A DNA stretch of 64,000 nucleotides from Streptomyces sp. A1136 (GCF_004795055.1 NZ_SSBJ01000012.1:1-64000); one strand, 5' to 3'. Shown: positions 8,272 through 16,709, counted from the first letter of the stretch. Notes: a model not told the origin generated them from the sequence alone. Numbers and translations: made by a program.

Positions 8272-9087
8272 TCAGGCCCAGTGGGAGGGGCGGGTCAGGG
8301 AAGCGGGGATGCGGGTGGCGGGGGAGCCGTGGGCGGCGTTGAGCTGGGGCTGGGTGAGGAAGAGGGCATCGCGCAGGTCGGCGCCGCGGAGGTCGGCGTC
8401 GCGGAAGTCCGCGCCGATCAGGTCGGCCGTGCGGAGGTCGGCGCCGGAGAGGTCGGCGGCGATCAGGTAGGCGCCGCGCAGGTTGGCTCCGCGTAGGTCG
8501 GCGCCGGCGAGGCGGGCGCCCATCAGGTCGGCGCCGCGGTGGTTCTTCCTCTTGCGGCCGGGGGCCGTCGCGCGGACCAGTTCGCTCGTCTTGAGGAGGA
8601 GGGTGTTGATCTCCTGGCGCAGGGAGCCGACGTCGAAGGGGGCCAGGGTGTCGGCGTCCGCCCGGGTCGCCTCGGTGGTCGTGGCGAGCGCCGCGCGCAG
8701 GTCCTCGTGGATCGGGGCCGCCGCCGGGCGGGCGAGGGCCTCGGTGAGGTAGTGGAGCAGCTCGTGCAGTTGCCGCATCACCGGGAAGACCTCGAACATC
8801 TGCCGCGCGGTCCCGGGGTGGGTGCGCCAGTCCCGGCCGCCGAAGGTGACCTGGGAGACCTGCTGGCCCGCGCCGAAGCAGTCGAAGACCGTGCACCCCT
8901 GGAAGCCCTTGTCGCGCAAGCCGGTGTGGATGCCGCAGCGGAAGTCCCGCTTGAGGTTCGCGCAGGGGGTCCCGGCGGCCTTGTCGACGGCGAAGTCGGC
9001 GGACTTGGCGAAGGGGAGGGCTACGCAGCACAGCGCGAAGCAGTTGGCGCAGTCGGCGTGCAGAGCGGGGGCGGGGTTGGTCGACAC
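8272..9087 (-). CDS. Pentapeptide-repeat protein with cysteine-rich N-terminal domain
   Basis: The protein is 271 residues. Residues 1-75 carry seven cysteines ([33 protein letters not shown]), a pattern that could bind a metal or cluster. A helical middle follows. From about residue 190 there are about twelve tandem A(D/N)LxG pentapeptides ([20 protein letters not shown] and onward), which form a right-handed quadrilateral beta helix. Some pentapeptide proteins mimic DNA and bind gyrase; whether this one does is unknown. The GTG at 9087 was chosen because the cysteine domain starts just after it, but the ribosome site is weak. It is divergent from the thioesterase gene. Confidence 0.85.
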   Translation of the reverse strand: MSTNPAPALHADCANCFALCCVALPFAKSADFAVDKAAGTPCANLKRDFRCGIHTGLRDKGFQGCTVFDCFGAGQQVSQVTFGGRDWRTHPGTARQMFEVFPVMRQLHELLHYLTEALARPAAAPIHEDLRAALATTTEATRADADTLAPFDVGSLRQEINTLLLKTSELVRATAPGRKRKNHRGADLMGARLAGADLRGANLRGAYLIAADLSGADLRTADLIGADFRDADLRGADLRDALFLTQPQLNAAHGSPATRIPASLTRPSHWA

Positions 9088-9185
9088 CCGTCCATTGTCG
9101 CTTGTCGCGGACGCCGGCGGCGCTGGCCCACGCTCGTGCGGGGAAGGGGTGGTGCCCGGGGTTACCACTGGGTAGCGTGCCGGGC

Positions 9186-9971
9186 ATGGGTGCTGACGGG
9201 TTCTTCGAGCGGATCGACACGGGGCGTTTCCGGGCCACCGACCACACGCGCGGGCCGTGGGACGAGCACTCCCAGCACGCGGGTCCGCCGGCCGCGCTGC
9301 TCGGGCGGGCCGTCGAGGAGCGGGCCGGCGCACGCGCGGACATGCGGATCGCGCGCATCACGTACGAGATCCTGCGGCCGGTGCCGATCGGCGAGCTGGA
9401 GATCACCACCAGTGTGCTGCGCGCGGGCCGCGGTACCGAGGTCGTGGAGGCCGCTCTCGCCCCGGCGGGGGCCGCGCCCGTGATGCTCGCGCGGGCGCTG
9501 CGCATCCGGGTCGAGCCGGAAACGGTGCCGGCGGTGGCGCCGGGGCCGGAGCTGCCCGCGCCGGGCGAGGTGGCGCAGACGCCCTTCGAGCTGCCGTGGG
9601 AGACCGGCTATCACACGGCCATGGAGACCCGGTTCGCGGCCGGGGCGTTCGCCGAGCCGGGCCCGGGCACCTGCTGGATGCGCATGAGGGTGCCGCTGAT
9701 CGTCGGCGAGGACACCCGCCCGCTGGACCGGGTGCTGATCGCCGCGGACTCGGGCAACGGCATCAGCGCGGTGCTGGACTTCGGCCGGTACGTGTTCGTC
9801 AACGGCGACCTCACCGTCCACTTGCACCGCCACCCGGTGGGCGAGTGGACGTGTGTGGAGGCCCGTACGAGCGTGGACGCGGCCGGGATCGGCCTCGCCG
9901 ACGCACGACTGCACGACGAGAAGGGGCCCATCGGGCGGGGCGCGCAGAGCCTGTTCGTCGCGCCGAGGTAG
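9186..9971 (+). CDS. Thioesterase family protein (double hot-dog acyl-CoA thioesterase type)
   Basis: This 261-residue protein resembles the TesB-like/4HBT_3 family. It has two hot-dog halves, with an N-terminal [20 protein letters not shown] segment in place of the usual substrate-loop motif and a C-terminal [20 protein letters not shown] that matches the family ending (G.ar..l.D..G.ig...Qs). Members hydrolyse acyl-CoA or related thioesters; the chain-length preference is not visible. The ATG at 9186 was chosen because upstream sequence reads into the divergent gene's promoter. It is monocistronic, followed by a strong hairpin at 10120-10164. Confidence 0.82.
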   Translation: MGADGFFERIDTGRFRATDHTRGPWDEHSQHAGPPAALLGRAVEERAGARADMRIARITYEILRPVPIGELEITTSVLRAGRGTEVVEAALAPAGAAPVMLARALRIRVEPETVPAVAPGPELPAPGEVAQTPFELPWETGYHTAMETRFAAGAFAEPGPGTCWMRMRVPLIVGEDTRPLDRVLIAADSGNGISAVLDFGRYVFVNGDLTVHLHRHPVGEWTCVEARTSVDAAGIGLADARLHDEKGPIGRGAQSLFVAPR

Positions 9972-10119
9972 GGGTGTCCGGGTAGGCGTGGGCGCACGTT
10001 GGGCGCTCGGTGGGGGTGCGGGATGCCGTGCCCCGTTCCGGGCGCGGGAGGCCGTGCGCCGGGTTTCGGACGATTTCGCCGGGCGCTTGGCCGAGAGGAA
10101 GCGTACGGCTTTTCCGTCT

Positions 10120-10164
10120 CCCGACGACCCCGGAGACTGGAGGGTGGTGTTCTCCGTCGTCGGG
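10120..10164 (+). terminator. Hairpin downstream of the thioesterase gene
   Basis: CCCGACGAC plus GGAGA pairs with TCTCC plus GTCGTCGGG, with a three-base bulge and a 14-nt loop. It is the only clear structure in the 314 bases between the thioesterase and hydrolase genes and is a plausible terminator. The remainder of that gap shows no gene. Confidence 0.5.
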
Positions 10165-10285
10165 GACGGTCCGCACCGGCACGGGGGTGTCGCCTGTTCC
10201 GGCTTCCGGGTGGGTTAGTCGGGTTGTCGGCGCGGGAGACGGGAATGACCCGTCGGAATGAGGCTGGGTGGGGGAGGGTTGACGG

Positions 10286-11311
10286 GTGCGCAGATTCTGG
10301 ATGGCAGGCGGGATCGGAATCGGAGTGGCCCTGAGCTTCCTCGTGCTGCTCGTCGTGGGGACGTACTCCGCGGCGGCGGGCCTGGTGGGCGCGGGTGCGG
10401 GCGGCAGGGCGTTGGGGCTCGCGAAGGGCGCCGTACCGGCGAAGTACCAGTCGCTGGTGCAGAAATGGGGCACCTTGTGTCCCGCGATCAGCCCGGCCCT
10501 GTTGGCCGCCCAGTTGTACTCGGAGAGCGGCTGGAACCCCAACGCCGTCAGTCCGGCGGACGCGCGGGGGATCGCGCAGTTCATCCCGGGGACCTGGGCC
10601 GGGCACGGGGTGGACGGCGACGGTGACGGTGACCGCGACATCTGGGACCCCAATGATGCGATCCCGTCGGCGGCTTCGTACGACTGCGAGCTCGCCAAGG
10701 ACGTGGCGGGGGTGGGCGGCGACGCGACCGGGAACATGCTGGCGGCGTACAACGCGGGCTCGTACGCGGTCATCAAGTACGGCGGGGTGCCGCCGTACAA
10801 GGAAACGCAGGGGTACGTAAAGACGATTACCACCCTGGCGAAGAGCTTCGAGCGGCCCCTCGGTCGGGTCTCGCCCTCGCAACAGGCCGCCGGGGCGCTG
10901 TACTTCGCGCAGAAGCAGTTGGGGACCCCGTACCTGTGGGGTGGCAACGGAACGCCCGACCAGGACGGCCGGTTCGACTGCTCGGGGTTGACCAAGGCGG
11001 CGTACGAGTCGGTGGGTGTCGAGCTGCCGCGCGTCGCGAACGACCAGTACAACGCCGGGCCGCATCCCTCGCGAGAGGAACTGCTCCCCGGTGATCTGGT
11101 CTTCTTCTCCGACGATCTGACGAATTCTCGGGACATCCGGCACGTCGGCATCTACGTGGGCGGCGGCTACATGATCAACGCTCCCTACACGGGTGCGGTG
11201 ATTCGTTTCGACAAGATCGACACGCCCGACTACTTCGGTGCGACCAGGGTCACGAAGGACGGCGCGGAGGCGCTTCCGGAGCGTACGGCGGCCACGGCGC
11301 AAGCCTCGTGA
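10286..11311 (+). CDS. Bifunctional SLT lytic transglycosylase / NlpC-P60 peptidase (CwlT/TcpG-like)
   Basis: This is a 341-residue wall hydrolase. An N-terminal membrane anchor or signal (residues 5-38) precedes a lytic transglycosylase domain with catalytic Glu in QLYSESGWNPNAV, the motif GIAQFIPGTW, and AAYNAGSYAV. An NlpC/P60 domain follows, with Cys in FDCSGLTKAAY, His in RHVGIYVGGG and a polar third residue in MINAPYTG. This domain order is that of CwlT of Tn916 and TcpG of pCW3, which open peptidoglycan for conjugation machines (VirB1 role). Its proximity to the T4SS-like operon supports the same job. The GTG at 10286 follows GGGGGAGGG at 7 nt. It could also be a housekeeping hydrolase. 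Confidence 0.9.
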   Translation: MRRFWMAGGIGIGVALSFLVLLVVGTYSAAAGLVGAGAGGRALGLAKGAVPAKYQSLVQKWGTLCPAISPALLAAQLYSESGWNPNAVSPADARGIAQFIPGTWAGHGVDGDGDGDRDIWDPNDAIPSAASYDCELAKDVAGVGGDATGNMLAAYNAGSYAVIKYGGVPPYKETQGYVKTITTLAKSFERPLGRVSPSQQAAGALYFAQKQLGTPYLWGGNGTPDQDGRFDCSGLTKAAYESVGVELPRVANDQYNAGPHPSREELLPGDLVFFSDDLTNSRDIRHVGIYVGGGYMINAPYTGAVIRFDKIDTPDYFGATRVTKDGAEALPERTAATAQAS

Positions 11312-11508
11312 CGGAGCGTTAAGCATGGGCCCTGAGCTGCGACGATCAGTCACTCTTGGATAACGTTGGAGTGATCATCCCGTGGAGAGTGGAACGTACG
11401 TGCCACGACGGGCGTTCCATGGGCACAGGAGCTGATCGGCGGGGGTTGACGGAGCGTGCGCCGGGTGCGTCCGCACGGACCTAGGCAAGGGCAAGGGACC
11501 GCATCACC

Positions 11509-12198
11509 ATGGCTGGACTCACGACCGGTGGGCCGAATGTGGATGTAAGCCTGCTGTACGAGATCAACGGCCTGGCCCGGCGAGCGCCGGACTGGATCGA
11601 CCGCGCGGTCAGCGTCATCGGCGACTACGGGGTTCCGCTGGCGCTGGTCCTGCTCGTGCTGTGGTGCTGGCGCGGGGTGCGGCGGCAGGAGGAGGCGAGC
11701 GCGGCCGAGTCGTTCGCCGCGCTGGTGTGGGCGCCGCTGGCGGCCGGGATCGCCCTCCTGGTGAACGTGCCGCTGCGGGGGTTGGTGGGGCGACCGCGGC
11801 CGTACCTCCAGCACGAGGGGCTGGAAGTGGTGGGCGGCCGGTCGGGGCACGGGTTCGACGGGTCGGCGTTCTCGTTCGTCAGCGATCACGCGACGCTGGC
11901 GATGGCGCTGGGTGTGGGGATCTTCATCGCGAACCGGCGGCTCGGGCTGGTCGGGGTCGGGCTGGCACTGCTGGAAGGGCTGTGCCGGGTGTACATGGGC
12001 GTGCACTACCCGACGGACGTGGTGGGCGGGCTGGCGCTGGGTACAGCGGTGGTGTTGGTGCCGGCGCCGCTGGCGATGGCGGTGTTGGGGCCGGTGGTGC
12101 GGGTGTTGCGGGGGCGGGGGCGGGGGGCCGTGGTGGCGCGGCCGGTGTTGGGGGCCGGGGTTGAGGCGGGGGCCGGGGAGAAGGACCTCGCGGCGTAG
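11509..12198 (+). CDS. PAP2-family membrane phosphatase
   Basis: This is a 229-residue integral membrane phosphatase with five to six helices. The three PAP2 signature motifs are present: GLVGRPRPYL (motif 1), FSFVSDHATLAMA (motif 2, with SDH) and CRVYMGVHYPTDVVGG (motif 3, with Arg, His and Asp). Family members remove phosphate from lipid pyrophosphates or phosphatidates, for example undecaprenyl diphosphate. The residues after 200 are low-complexity Ala/Gly/Val. The ATG at 11509 lies 197 bp after the wall hydrolase gene; the spacer contains TCACTC/GAGTGA inverted half-sites near 11351-11375. Confidence 0.9.
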   Translation: MAGLTTGGPNVDVSLLYEINGLARRAPDWIDRAVSVIGDYGVPLALVLLVLWCWRGVRRQEEASAAESFAALVWAPLAAGIALLVNVPLRGLVGRPRPYLQHEGLEVVGGRSGHGFDGSAFSFVSDHATLAMALGVGIFIANRRLGLVGVGLALLEGLCRVYMGVHYPTDVVGGLALGTAVVLVPAPLAMAVLGPVVRVLRGRGRGAVVARPVLGAGVEAGAGEKDLAA

Positions 12199-12504
12199 GC
12201 CCTGGCCGGGCGGTTCTCGGGGGTGCGGGGGGCGGTGGTGCGGTCGTCGTGGGTCGGGGGCGTTGTGCGGGGTGGGCCCGGCTGCGCCGGGCTTTTCGGG
12301 GCTCCGCCCCGCGCCCCGCGCCTCAAACGCCGGTGGGGCTGGAACGGCCGGGCGGGTTGATCCGGCAGAGCGGGGTTGGTCCGGCGGGCCATGCTTTGCC
12401 CCGCGCCCGGGGCCTCAAGCGCCGGCGGGGCTGGACTGGCTCCGCCCCCGGCTCTGTGCTCGAAGGCCGCCGGGCCGGCGTTGGTCGTGTGGGTTGGGGT
12501 GGGA
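12199..12504. repeat. Intergenic region of degenerate Streptomyces interspersed repeats
   Basis: The 306 bases between the convergent PAP2 and small membrane protein genes hold three imperfect copies of a motif: CCCCGCGCC, CCTCAAACGCCGG, TGGGGCTGGA. They are near 12300-12345, 12400-12440 and 12450-12480. Related cores occur near 21360 and 34320 in this window. No gene is seen. Some copies can form hairpins and may act as terminators for the two convergent genes. Confidence 0.65.
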
Positions 12505-12720
12505 TCAGTCGTCGTTCGGGTCGTCGCGGCGGTAGCGGGAGCGGAGCCAGAGGCCCGTCGCCACCGCCGCGGCCGTCGTGAGGCCGATGGCCAAGGCCAC
12601 GTCGGCCGGGCCGTCGGCGGAGCCCACCGGGCGGGCCCAGGCCGCGGCCGGGGTGAGGGCGACGAGCGACACGGCCCAGACGAGCGCCGCGAATCGGGGT
12701 CCCCGTCGAGGTCGTGGCAT
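12505..12720 (-). CDS. Small membrane protein, unknown function
   Basis: This is a 71-residue protein with an N-terminal hydrophobic segment preceded by basic residues (FAALVWAVSLVALTPAAAWA, likely a signal peptide) and a second hydrophobic stretch (VALAIGLTTAAAVATGLWL) ending in RSRYRRDD. It resembles short extracytoplasmic or membrane proteins common in Streptomyces. The ATG at 12720 has only a weak ribosome site. No function can be assigned. Codon use favours G/C in third position, which supports coding in this frame over the antisense frames. Confidence 0.6.
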   Translation of the reverse strand: MPRPRRGPRFAALVWAVSLVALTPAAAWARPVGSADGPADVALAIGLTTAAAVATGLWLRSRYRRDDPNDD

Positions 12721-12787
12721 GAGTCAAGGCCACCCGGTGGCGGTCGGACCGGCCAGCCGGGGCCGTCCGAACGGGCGACGCGACCGG

Positions 12788-12991
12788 CTACCCCGCCGAG
12801 TGCCGAGTGGCGTCCCTGCGGGCCAGGTCTCTGGAGCGGCGGGCCGGACCGGTCCAGCCGCAGCTGCAGACGGCCAGGCAGAACGCCCCGCGTTCGGCGG
12901 TGCGCGTGCTGTGTGCGGGCTCACCCGGGTCCCGGGGCAGCGGCACAGCGGTAAGCGGAGGAAGCACGCTCGCTTCGGTGTGCGTATCCAC
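12788..12991 (-). CDS. Small protein with CxCGW motif
   Basis: This is a 67-residue basic protein, starting at a GTG at 12991. The C-terminal half reads FCLAVCSCGWTGPARRSRDLARRDA. The CSCGW[ST]G core followed by an Arg/Ala helix is a recurring feature of small Streptomyces proteins and may bind zinc, with the earlier Cys and His as extra ligands. It is divergent from the lipoprotein gene at 13122 and read in the same direction as the small membrane protein gene, 67 bp apart. Function unknown. I chose this start because the sequence upstream is low-complexity and overlaps the divergent promoter. Confidence 0.6.
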   Translation of the reverse strand: MDTHTEASVLPPLTAVPLPRDPGEPAHSTRTAERGAFCLAVCSCGWTGPARRSRDLARRDATRHSAG

Positions 12992-13121
12992 GCCACCACG
13001 GTACCCGGAGCGGCCCCGCCCCGGAACCGCCGCCGCCCGTGACGGGAAACCCCCGACCTCGTTAAACGGAACGGGTGGGGCCTCGGGCAAACAGCGGGCA
13101 CGCGTTGGGGGTTGGCAGGCG

Positions 13122-13955
13122 ATGGTGGTGCACCAGCACAGGCGGCGACGAGGGCGTGCGGGTGGGGCGGTGCTTGCCGTCGGCGTCGCGGTGACCGTGG
13201 CCCTGACGAGCGGCTGCGCCGGTCCGGCGAGCGGCGACGACCGGCCCCCGCAGGACCCGGCCGCGGTGGTCCGCGGCGCCGCCGACGCGCTCGCCGGCGC
13301 GGGCAGCGCGCAGACCCGTACGGCGATGGAGATGGCCACCGGCGGAACCCGGGTCACCATCCGCGGCGAGGGCGGGGTCGACTTCAAGAGCCGGATGGGC
13401 CAGCTCCTGGTGATGCTCCCGGCCGATGTGACCGGCAAGGCGGAGCACAGACCCATCACCGAGCTCCTCGTCCCCGGCGCGCTCTACATGAAGAACCGCG
13501 GGGCGGGCGTCCCCGCCGACAAGTGGGTCCGTGTGGACACGACGACCCTGGCGGACGGGAACCTGGTCACGGGCGGCGCCACCGACCCGGTGGCCGCCGC
13601 CGAGCTGCTGCGGGGCGCGCAGCAGGTCACGTACGTCGGCGAGACCGACCTGGCGGGTACCAAGGTGCGGCACTACCAGGGCACCACCGACATCGGGCGG
13701 GCGGCGCGCAGTGCCTCGCCGGGGGTCAGGGGAGCGCTGGAGGCGGCGGCGAAAGGGTTCAGCAAGGACACGGTCCCCTTCGACGCGTACCTGGACATGG
13801 AGGGGCGGCTGCGCAAGGTCCGGCACCGCTTCAGCTACGTCAACAATGGCGTGATCGATGTGTCGTCGACCACGCTGCTGTACGGCTTCGGGACTCCGGT
13901 GACCGTCACATTGCCACCAAGCGGGGACATTTACGCCGGGAAGATCGTCGAATAG
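13122..13955 (+). CDS. Lipoprotein, LppX/LprG-like lipid carrier fold
   Basis: This is a 277-residue exported lipoprotein. The signal has an Arg-rich start, a hydrophobic core and a lipobox-like VALTSGC (Cys about residue 32). The mature part has alternating strands typical of the LolA/LppX_LprAFG half-barrel, with WVRVDTTTLADGNLV, ELLRGAQQVTYVGETDLAGTKVRHYQG, and KVRHRFSYVNNGVIDVSSTTLLYGFG. Mycobacterial relatives move lipids across the envelope; in Streptomyces the ligand is not known. The ATG at 13122 was chosen as the start just ahead of the basic signal region. Downstream lies a short gene at 14096. Confidence 0.8.
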   Translation: MVVHQHRRRRGRAGGAVLAVGVAVTVALTSGCAGPASGDDRPPQDPAAVVRGAADALAGAGSAQTRTAMEMATGGTRVTIRGEGGVDFKSRMGQLLVMLPADVTGKAEHRPITELLVPGALYMKNRGAGVPADKWVRVDTTTLADGNLVTGGATDPVAAAELLRGAQQVTYVGETDLAGTKVRHYQGTTDIGRAARSASPGVRGALEAAAKGFSKDTVPFDAYLDMEGRLRKVRHRFSYVNNGVIDVSSTTLLYGFGTPVTVTLPPSGDIYAGKIVE

Positions 13956-14095
13956 TCGGGCTTCGCCGCGGGGGCCCCGCGATCGGGCCATGGGCCGGTA
14001 TCCGGAAATGGTCCATCCGTGTCATGCGCACCGCGAGGGGTGCTCCCTACGCTGGAAGCCGGGCGGCAAGAGACCGGCAGAGAGAGGTGACACGC

Positions 14096-14248
14096 GTGAC
14101 TCCCGTGTGCGGTTCGACGGTGCAGGACCACGTCGCGCTCGCCGAGATCGAGTTGTGCGGTGAACTGATCATCGCGGCCTCGGCGGCGGCCGAGGACCGG
14201 CTGAGCCAGGACCGCATCGACGAAGTGCTGATGGGCATCGCGCCCTGA
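14096..14248 (+). CDS. Small conserved protein of 50 residues, unknown function
   Basis: This is a 50-residue acidic protein with one long predicted helix (HVALAEIELCGELIIAASAA) and a second (EDRLSQDRIDEVL). It has no membrane segment. The GTG at 14096 follows GAGAGGTGA with about 6 nt spacing; a GTG at 14087 overlaps that site and is less likely. The good ribosome site and biased codon use argue that it is a real gene. It resembles small cytosolic Streptomyces proteins that occur next to developmental or regulatory genes, but I cannot name a function. It is convergent with csoR. Confidence 0.65.
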   Translation: MTPVCGSTVQDHVALAEIELCGELIIAASAAAEDRLSQDRIDEVLMGIAP

Positions 14249-14374
14249 GTCACGGCAGTGGTCGTGGGACGGCCGCGGCGGCGGTCGGCCGCCGGGCACG
14301 TGGCTGGGTGTCTCGGCCGGGCGTCCCGGGTGGTGTCCCGGGTGGGTGCTCGTCCGTGGGGTGCCCGTGGGTGA

Positions 14375-14710
14375 TCAGGTACGGAGCAGTCGGGCGATCG
14401 CCTTCGTCGCTTCCTCGACCTTGGCGTCGATCTCGGTCCCGCCCTTGACGGCGGCGTCCGCGACGCAGTGCCGCAGGTGCTCCTCCAGCAGTTGGAGCGC
14501 GAAGGACTGGAGCGCCTTCGTGCTCGCCGAGACCTGGGTGAGTATGTCGATGCAGTAGACGTCCTCGTCGACCAGGCGCTGGAGACCGCGGATCTGGCCC
14601 TCGATCCGGCGCAGCCGCTTGAGGTGCTCGTCCTTCTGGTGGTGGTAGCCGTGGACGGGCGCCGCGGCGGTCCCGCCGACTCCGGGCCCTTCCGCCTCGA
14701 TGGTCGTCAT
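14375..14710 (-). CDS. csoR: CsoR-family copper-sensing transcriptional repressor
   Basis: This is a 111-residue all-helical DUF156 repressor. The Cu(I)-binding triad of CsoR is present as Cys in DEDVYCIDIL and His/Cys in EEHLRHCV (H-x3-C). The N-terminal helix with HLKRLRRIEGQIRGLQRLV is the family's DNA-contact and tetramer surface. Copper binding releases the DNA. The ATG at 14710 follows GGGAGGA at 5 nt. A near-perfect CsoR operator lies just upstream, so it probably controls its own transcription. No copper exporter or chaperone is adjacent; targets are presumably elsewhere. The other side of the operator faces the phosphate-uptake pair. Confidence 0.92.
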   Translation of the reverse strand: MTTIEAEGPGVGGTAAAPVHGYHHQKDEHLKRLRRIEGQIRGLQRLVDEDVYCIDILTQVSASTKALQSFALQLLEEHLRHCVADAAVKGGTEIDAKVEEATKAIARLLRT

Positions 14711-14736
14711 GCGTCCTCCCGTGGTCCGGACGAGGG

Positions 14737-14771
14737 ATGTATACCTGGGATGTATACCCCTCATGGGTATA
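14737..14771 (-). promoter_or_regulatory. CsoR operator and promoter
   Basis: TATACCC and GGGTATA form a perfect 7-bp inverted repeat around CTCAT (14753-14771), matching the known CsoR consensus of TATACCC/GGGTATA arms. The half-sequence ATGTATACC occurs twice, 13 bp apart (14737 and 14750). On the minus strand TATACAT could be the -10 box, so bound CsoR would block the promoter. A divergent promoter toward 14917 could be affected as well. Confidence 0.85.
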
Positions 14772-14916
14772 GGGTACTGGGCCGCGCCCGAGCAGGCGGG
14801 GGTCCGTGCTCCCCACTGTGCCTGATGGAGGACACTGGGGAACCGCCGGTTAGCCGTGACCGGGGGATGCGCCTAGCATCAGCCTGACCGAATCCAATGC
14901 ACCCCGAGGACCCCAC

Positions 14917-15537
14917 GTGCGATTTCGTCTGACCCCCAGGGAGACGAGCTTCTACGACATGTTCGCCGCATCCGCGGACAACATCGTCACGGGCTCGAAA
15001 CTCCTGATGGAACTGCTCGGAGCGGACACCGCCGCCCGGGCCGAGATCGCGGAGCGGATGCGGGCTGCGGAGCACGCGGGGGACGACGCCACCCACGCGA
15101 TCTTCCACCAGCTGAACTCCTCCTTCATCACGCCGTTCGACCGCGAGGACATCTACAGTCTGGCGTCCTGCCTCGACGACATCATGGACTTCATGGAAGA
15201 GGCGGTCGACCTGGTCGTCCTCTACAACGTGGAGGAGCTGCCCAAGGGCGTCGAGCAGCAGATCGAGGTGCTGGCGCGGGCGGCCGAGCTGACCGCCGAG
15301 GCCATGCCGCACCTGCGGACCATGACCAACCTGACCGAGTACTGGATCGAGGTCAACCGCCTCGAGAACCAGGCCGACCAGATCCACCGCAAGCTGCTCG
15401 CCCAGCTCTTCAACGGCAAGTACGACGCCATCGAGGTGCTGAAGCTCAAGCAGATCGTCGACGTGCTGGAAGAGGCCGCCGACGCGTTCGAGCACGTCGC
15501 GAACACGGTGGAGACCATCGCGGTCAAGGAGTCCTGA
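14917..15537 (+). CDS. DUF47 phosphate transport regulator (PhoU-like)
   Basis: This is a 206-residue all-helical protein of the DUF47/TIGR00153 family, a PhoU relative. It contains a PhoU-type acidic patch (EHAGDDATHAIFHQLNSSFI, PFDREDIYSLASCLDDIMDF) that would bind metal, and a second half-repeat (EVNRLENQADQIHRKLL). Members pair with PiT transporters and adjust their activity. The GTG at 14917 has GAGGA 6 nt upstream. The PiT gene starts 5 bp after its stop, so the two are one operon. It is not the Pst-associated PhoU, which lies at the right end of the window. Confidence 0.93.
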   Translation: MRFRLTPRETSFYDMFAASADNIVTGSKLLMELLGADTAARAEIAERMRAAEHAGDDATHAIFHQLNSSFITPFDREDIYSLASCLDDIMDFMEEAVDLVVLYNVEELPKGVEQQIEVLARAAELTAEAMPHLRTMTNLTEYWIEVNRLENQADQIHRKLLAQLFNGKYDAIEVLKLKQIVDVLEEAADAFEHVANTVETIAVKES

Positions 15538-15542
15538 ACCTC

Positions 15543-16544
15543 GTGGACACCTTCGCGCTGATCGTGACCATCGGTGTCGCGCTCGGCTTCACGTACACCA
15601 ACGGCTTCCACGACTCGGCGAACGCGATCGCGACCTCGGTCTCGACGCGGGCGCTGACTCCGCGTGCCGCTCTCGCGATGGCCGCCGTGATGAACCTGGC
15701 CGGTGCCTTCCTGGGCAGCGGCGTTGCCAAGACGGTGAGCAAGGGGCTCATCGAGACGCCGCAGGGCAACCGGGGCATGTGGATCCTGTTCTCCGCGCTG
15801 GTCGGGGCGATCATCTGGAACCTGGTCACCTGGTACTTCGGTCTGCCGTCGTCCTCCTCCCACGCCCTCTTCGGCGGGATGGTCGGGGCGGCGCTGGCGG
15901 GCGGGATCGGCGTCATCTGGAGCGGGGTGCTGGACAAGGTCGTCATCCCGATGTTCCTGTCACCGGTGGTCGGCCTCATCGTGGGTTACCTGGTGATGGT
16001 CGCGATCATGTGGATGTTCCGCCGCTCCAACCCGCACAAGGCCAAGCGCGGTTTCCGGATCGCGCAGACCGTCTCGGCCGCCGCCATGGCCCTCGGGCAC
16101 GGTCTCCAGGACGCGCAGAAGACCATGGGCATCGTGGTCATGGCGCTGGTCATCGCCGATGTGCAGTCGGCCGGCGCCCCGATCCCGGTGTGGGTCAAGT
16201 TCGCGTGCGCCGTGATGCTGTCGCTCGGTACGTACGCGGGCGGCTGGCGCATCATGCGTACGCTCGGCCGCAAGATCATCGAGTTGGACCCGCCGCAGGG
16301 CTTCGCCGCCGAGACCACGGGCGCGTCGATCATGTACACGGCCTCGTACCTGTACCAGGCGCCCATCTCCACCACGCACGTGATCACCTCGGCGATCATG
16401 GGTGTGGGCGCGACCAAGCGGGTCAACGCGGTCCGCTGGGGCGTCGCCAAGAACATCATCCTCGGCTGGTTCATCACCATGCCGGCGGCGGCCATGGTCG
16501 CCGCGCTGTGCTTCTGGATCGTGGACCTGGCCTTCGTCGGCTGA
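15543..16544 (+). CDS. pit: PiT-family low-affinity inorganic phosphate transporter
   Basis: This is a 333-residue membrane transporter, with about ten helices, that brings phosphate in with a cation. It shows the duplicated PiT signature: GFTYTNGFHDSANAIATSV with TRALTPRAALAMA near the N-terminus, and GHGLQDAQKTMG with AAETTGASIMYTASYL, PISTTHVITSAIMG in the second half. The GTG at 15543 is 5 bp after the DUF47 gene. It provides constitutive uptake next to the inducible pst operon, which converges on it across a strong terminator. Confidence 0.95.
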   Translation: MDTFALIVTIGVALGFTYTNGFHDSANAIATSVSTRALTPRAALAMAAVMNLAGAFLGSGVAKTVSKGLIETPQGNRGMWILFSALVGAIIWNLVTWYFGLPSSSSHALFGGMVGAALAGGIGVIWSGVLDKVVIPMFLSPVVGLIVGYLVMVAIMWMFRRSNPHKAKRGFRIAQTVSAAAMALGHGLQDAQKTMGIVVMALVIADVQSAGAPIPVWVKFACAVMLSLGTYAGGWRIMRTLGRKIIELDPPQGFAAETTGASIMYTASYLYQAPISTTHVITSAIMGVGATKRVNAVRWGVAKNIILGWFITMPAAAMVAALCFWIVDLAFVG

Positions 16545-16610
16545 CGCCGGGTCCGTAGGCGGTCGTACGAAACGACCGTGCGAGCTACGGCAGCAAGACG
16601 GTACGAAAGC

Positions 16611-16644
16611 GGGCCGGCTCCCCCCACCCAGGGGGAGCCGGCCC
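16611..16644. terminator. Bidirectional terminator between pit and pstB
   Basis: A perfect 14-bp stem (GGGCCGGCTCCCCC with its complement) surrounds the loop CACCCA. It lies between the convergent pit and pstB genes and should stop transcription from both sides. Confidence 0.9.
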
Positions 16645-16709
16645 TTCGCCTTGCGGTGGCACCGCCATGCAGCACCGCAGGACGCCAGTACATCCGCGGG
16701 GGTCGGGGT

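Noticed and set aside
9999-10334. Open frames between the thioesterase and the SLT-NlpC/P60 gene
   Set aside because: No ribosome site, no family features, and one would run into the hydrolase start; a hairpin lies in the middle.
12323-12733. 136-residue open frame overlapping the 71-residue membrane protein
   Set aside because: It is Arg/Pro/Gly-rich and overlaps repeat DNA; the shorter frame has a signal-like and membrane segment.
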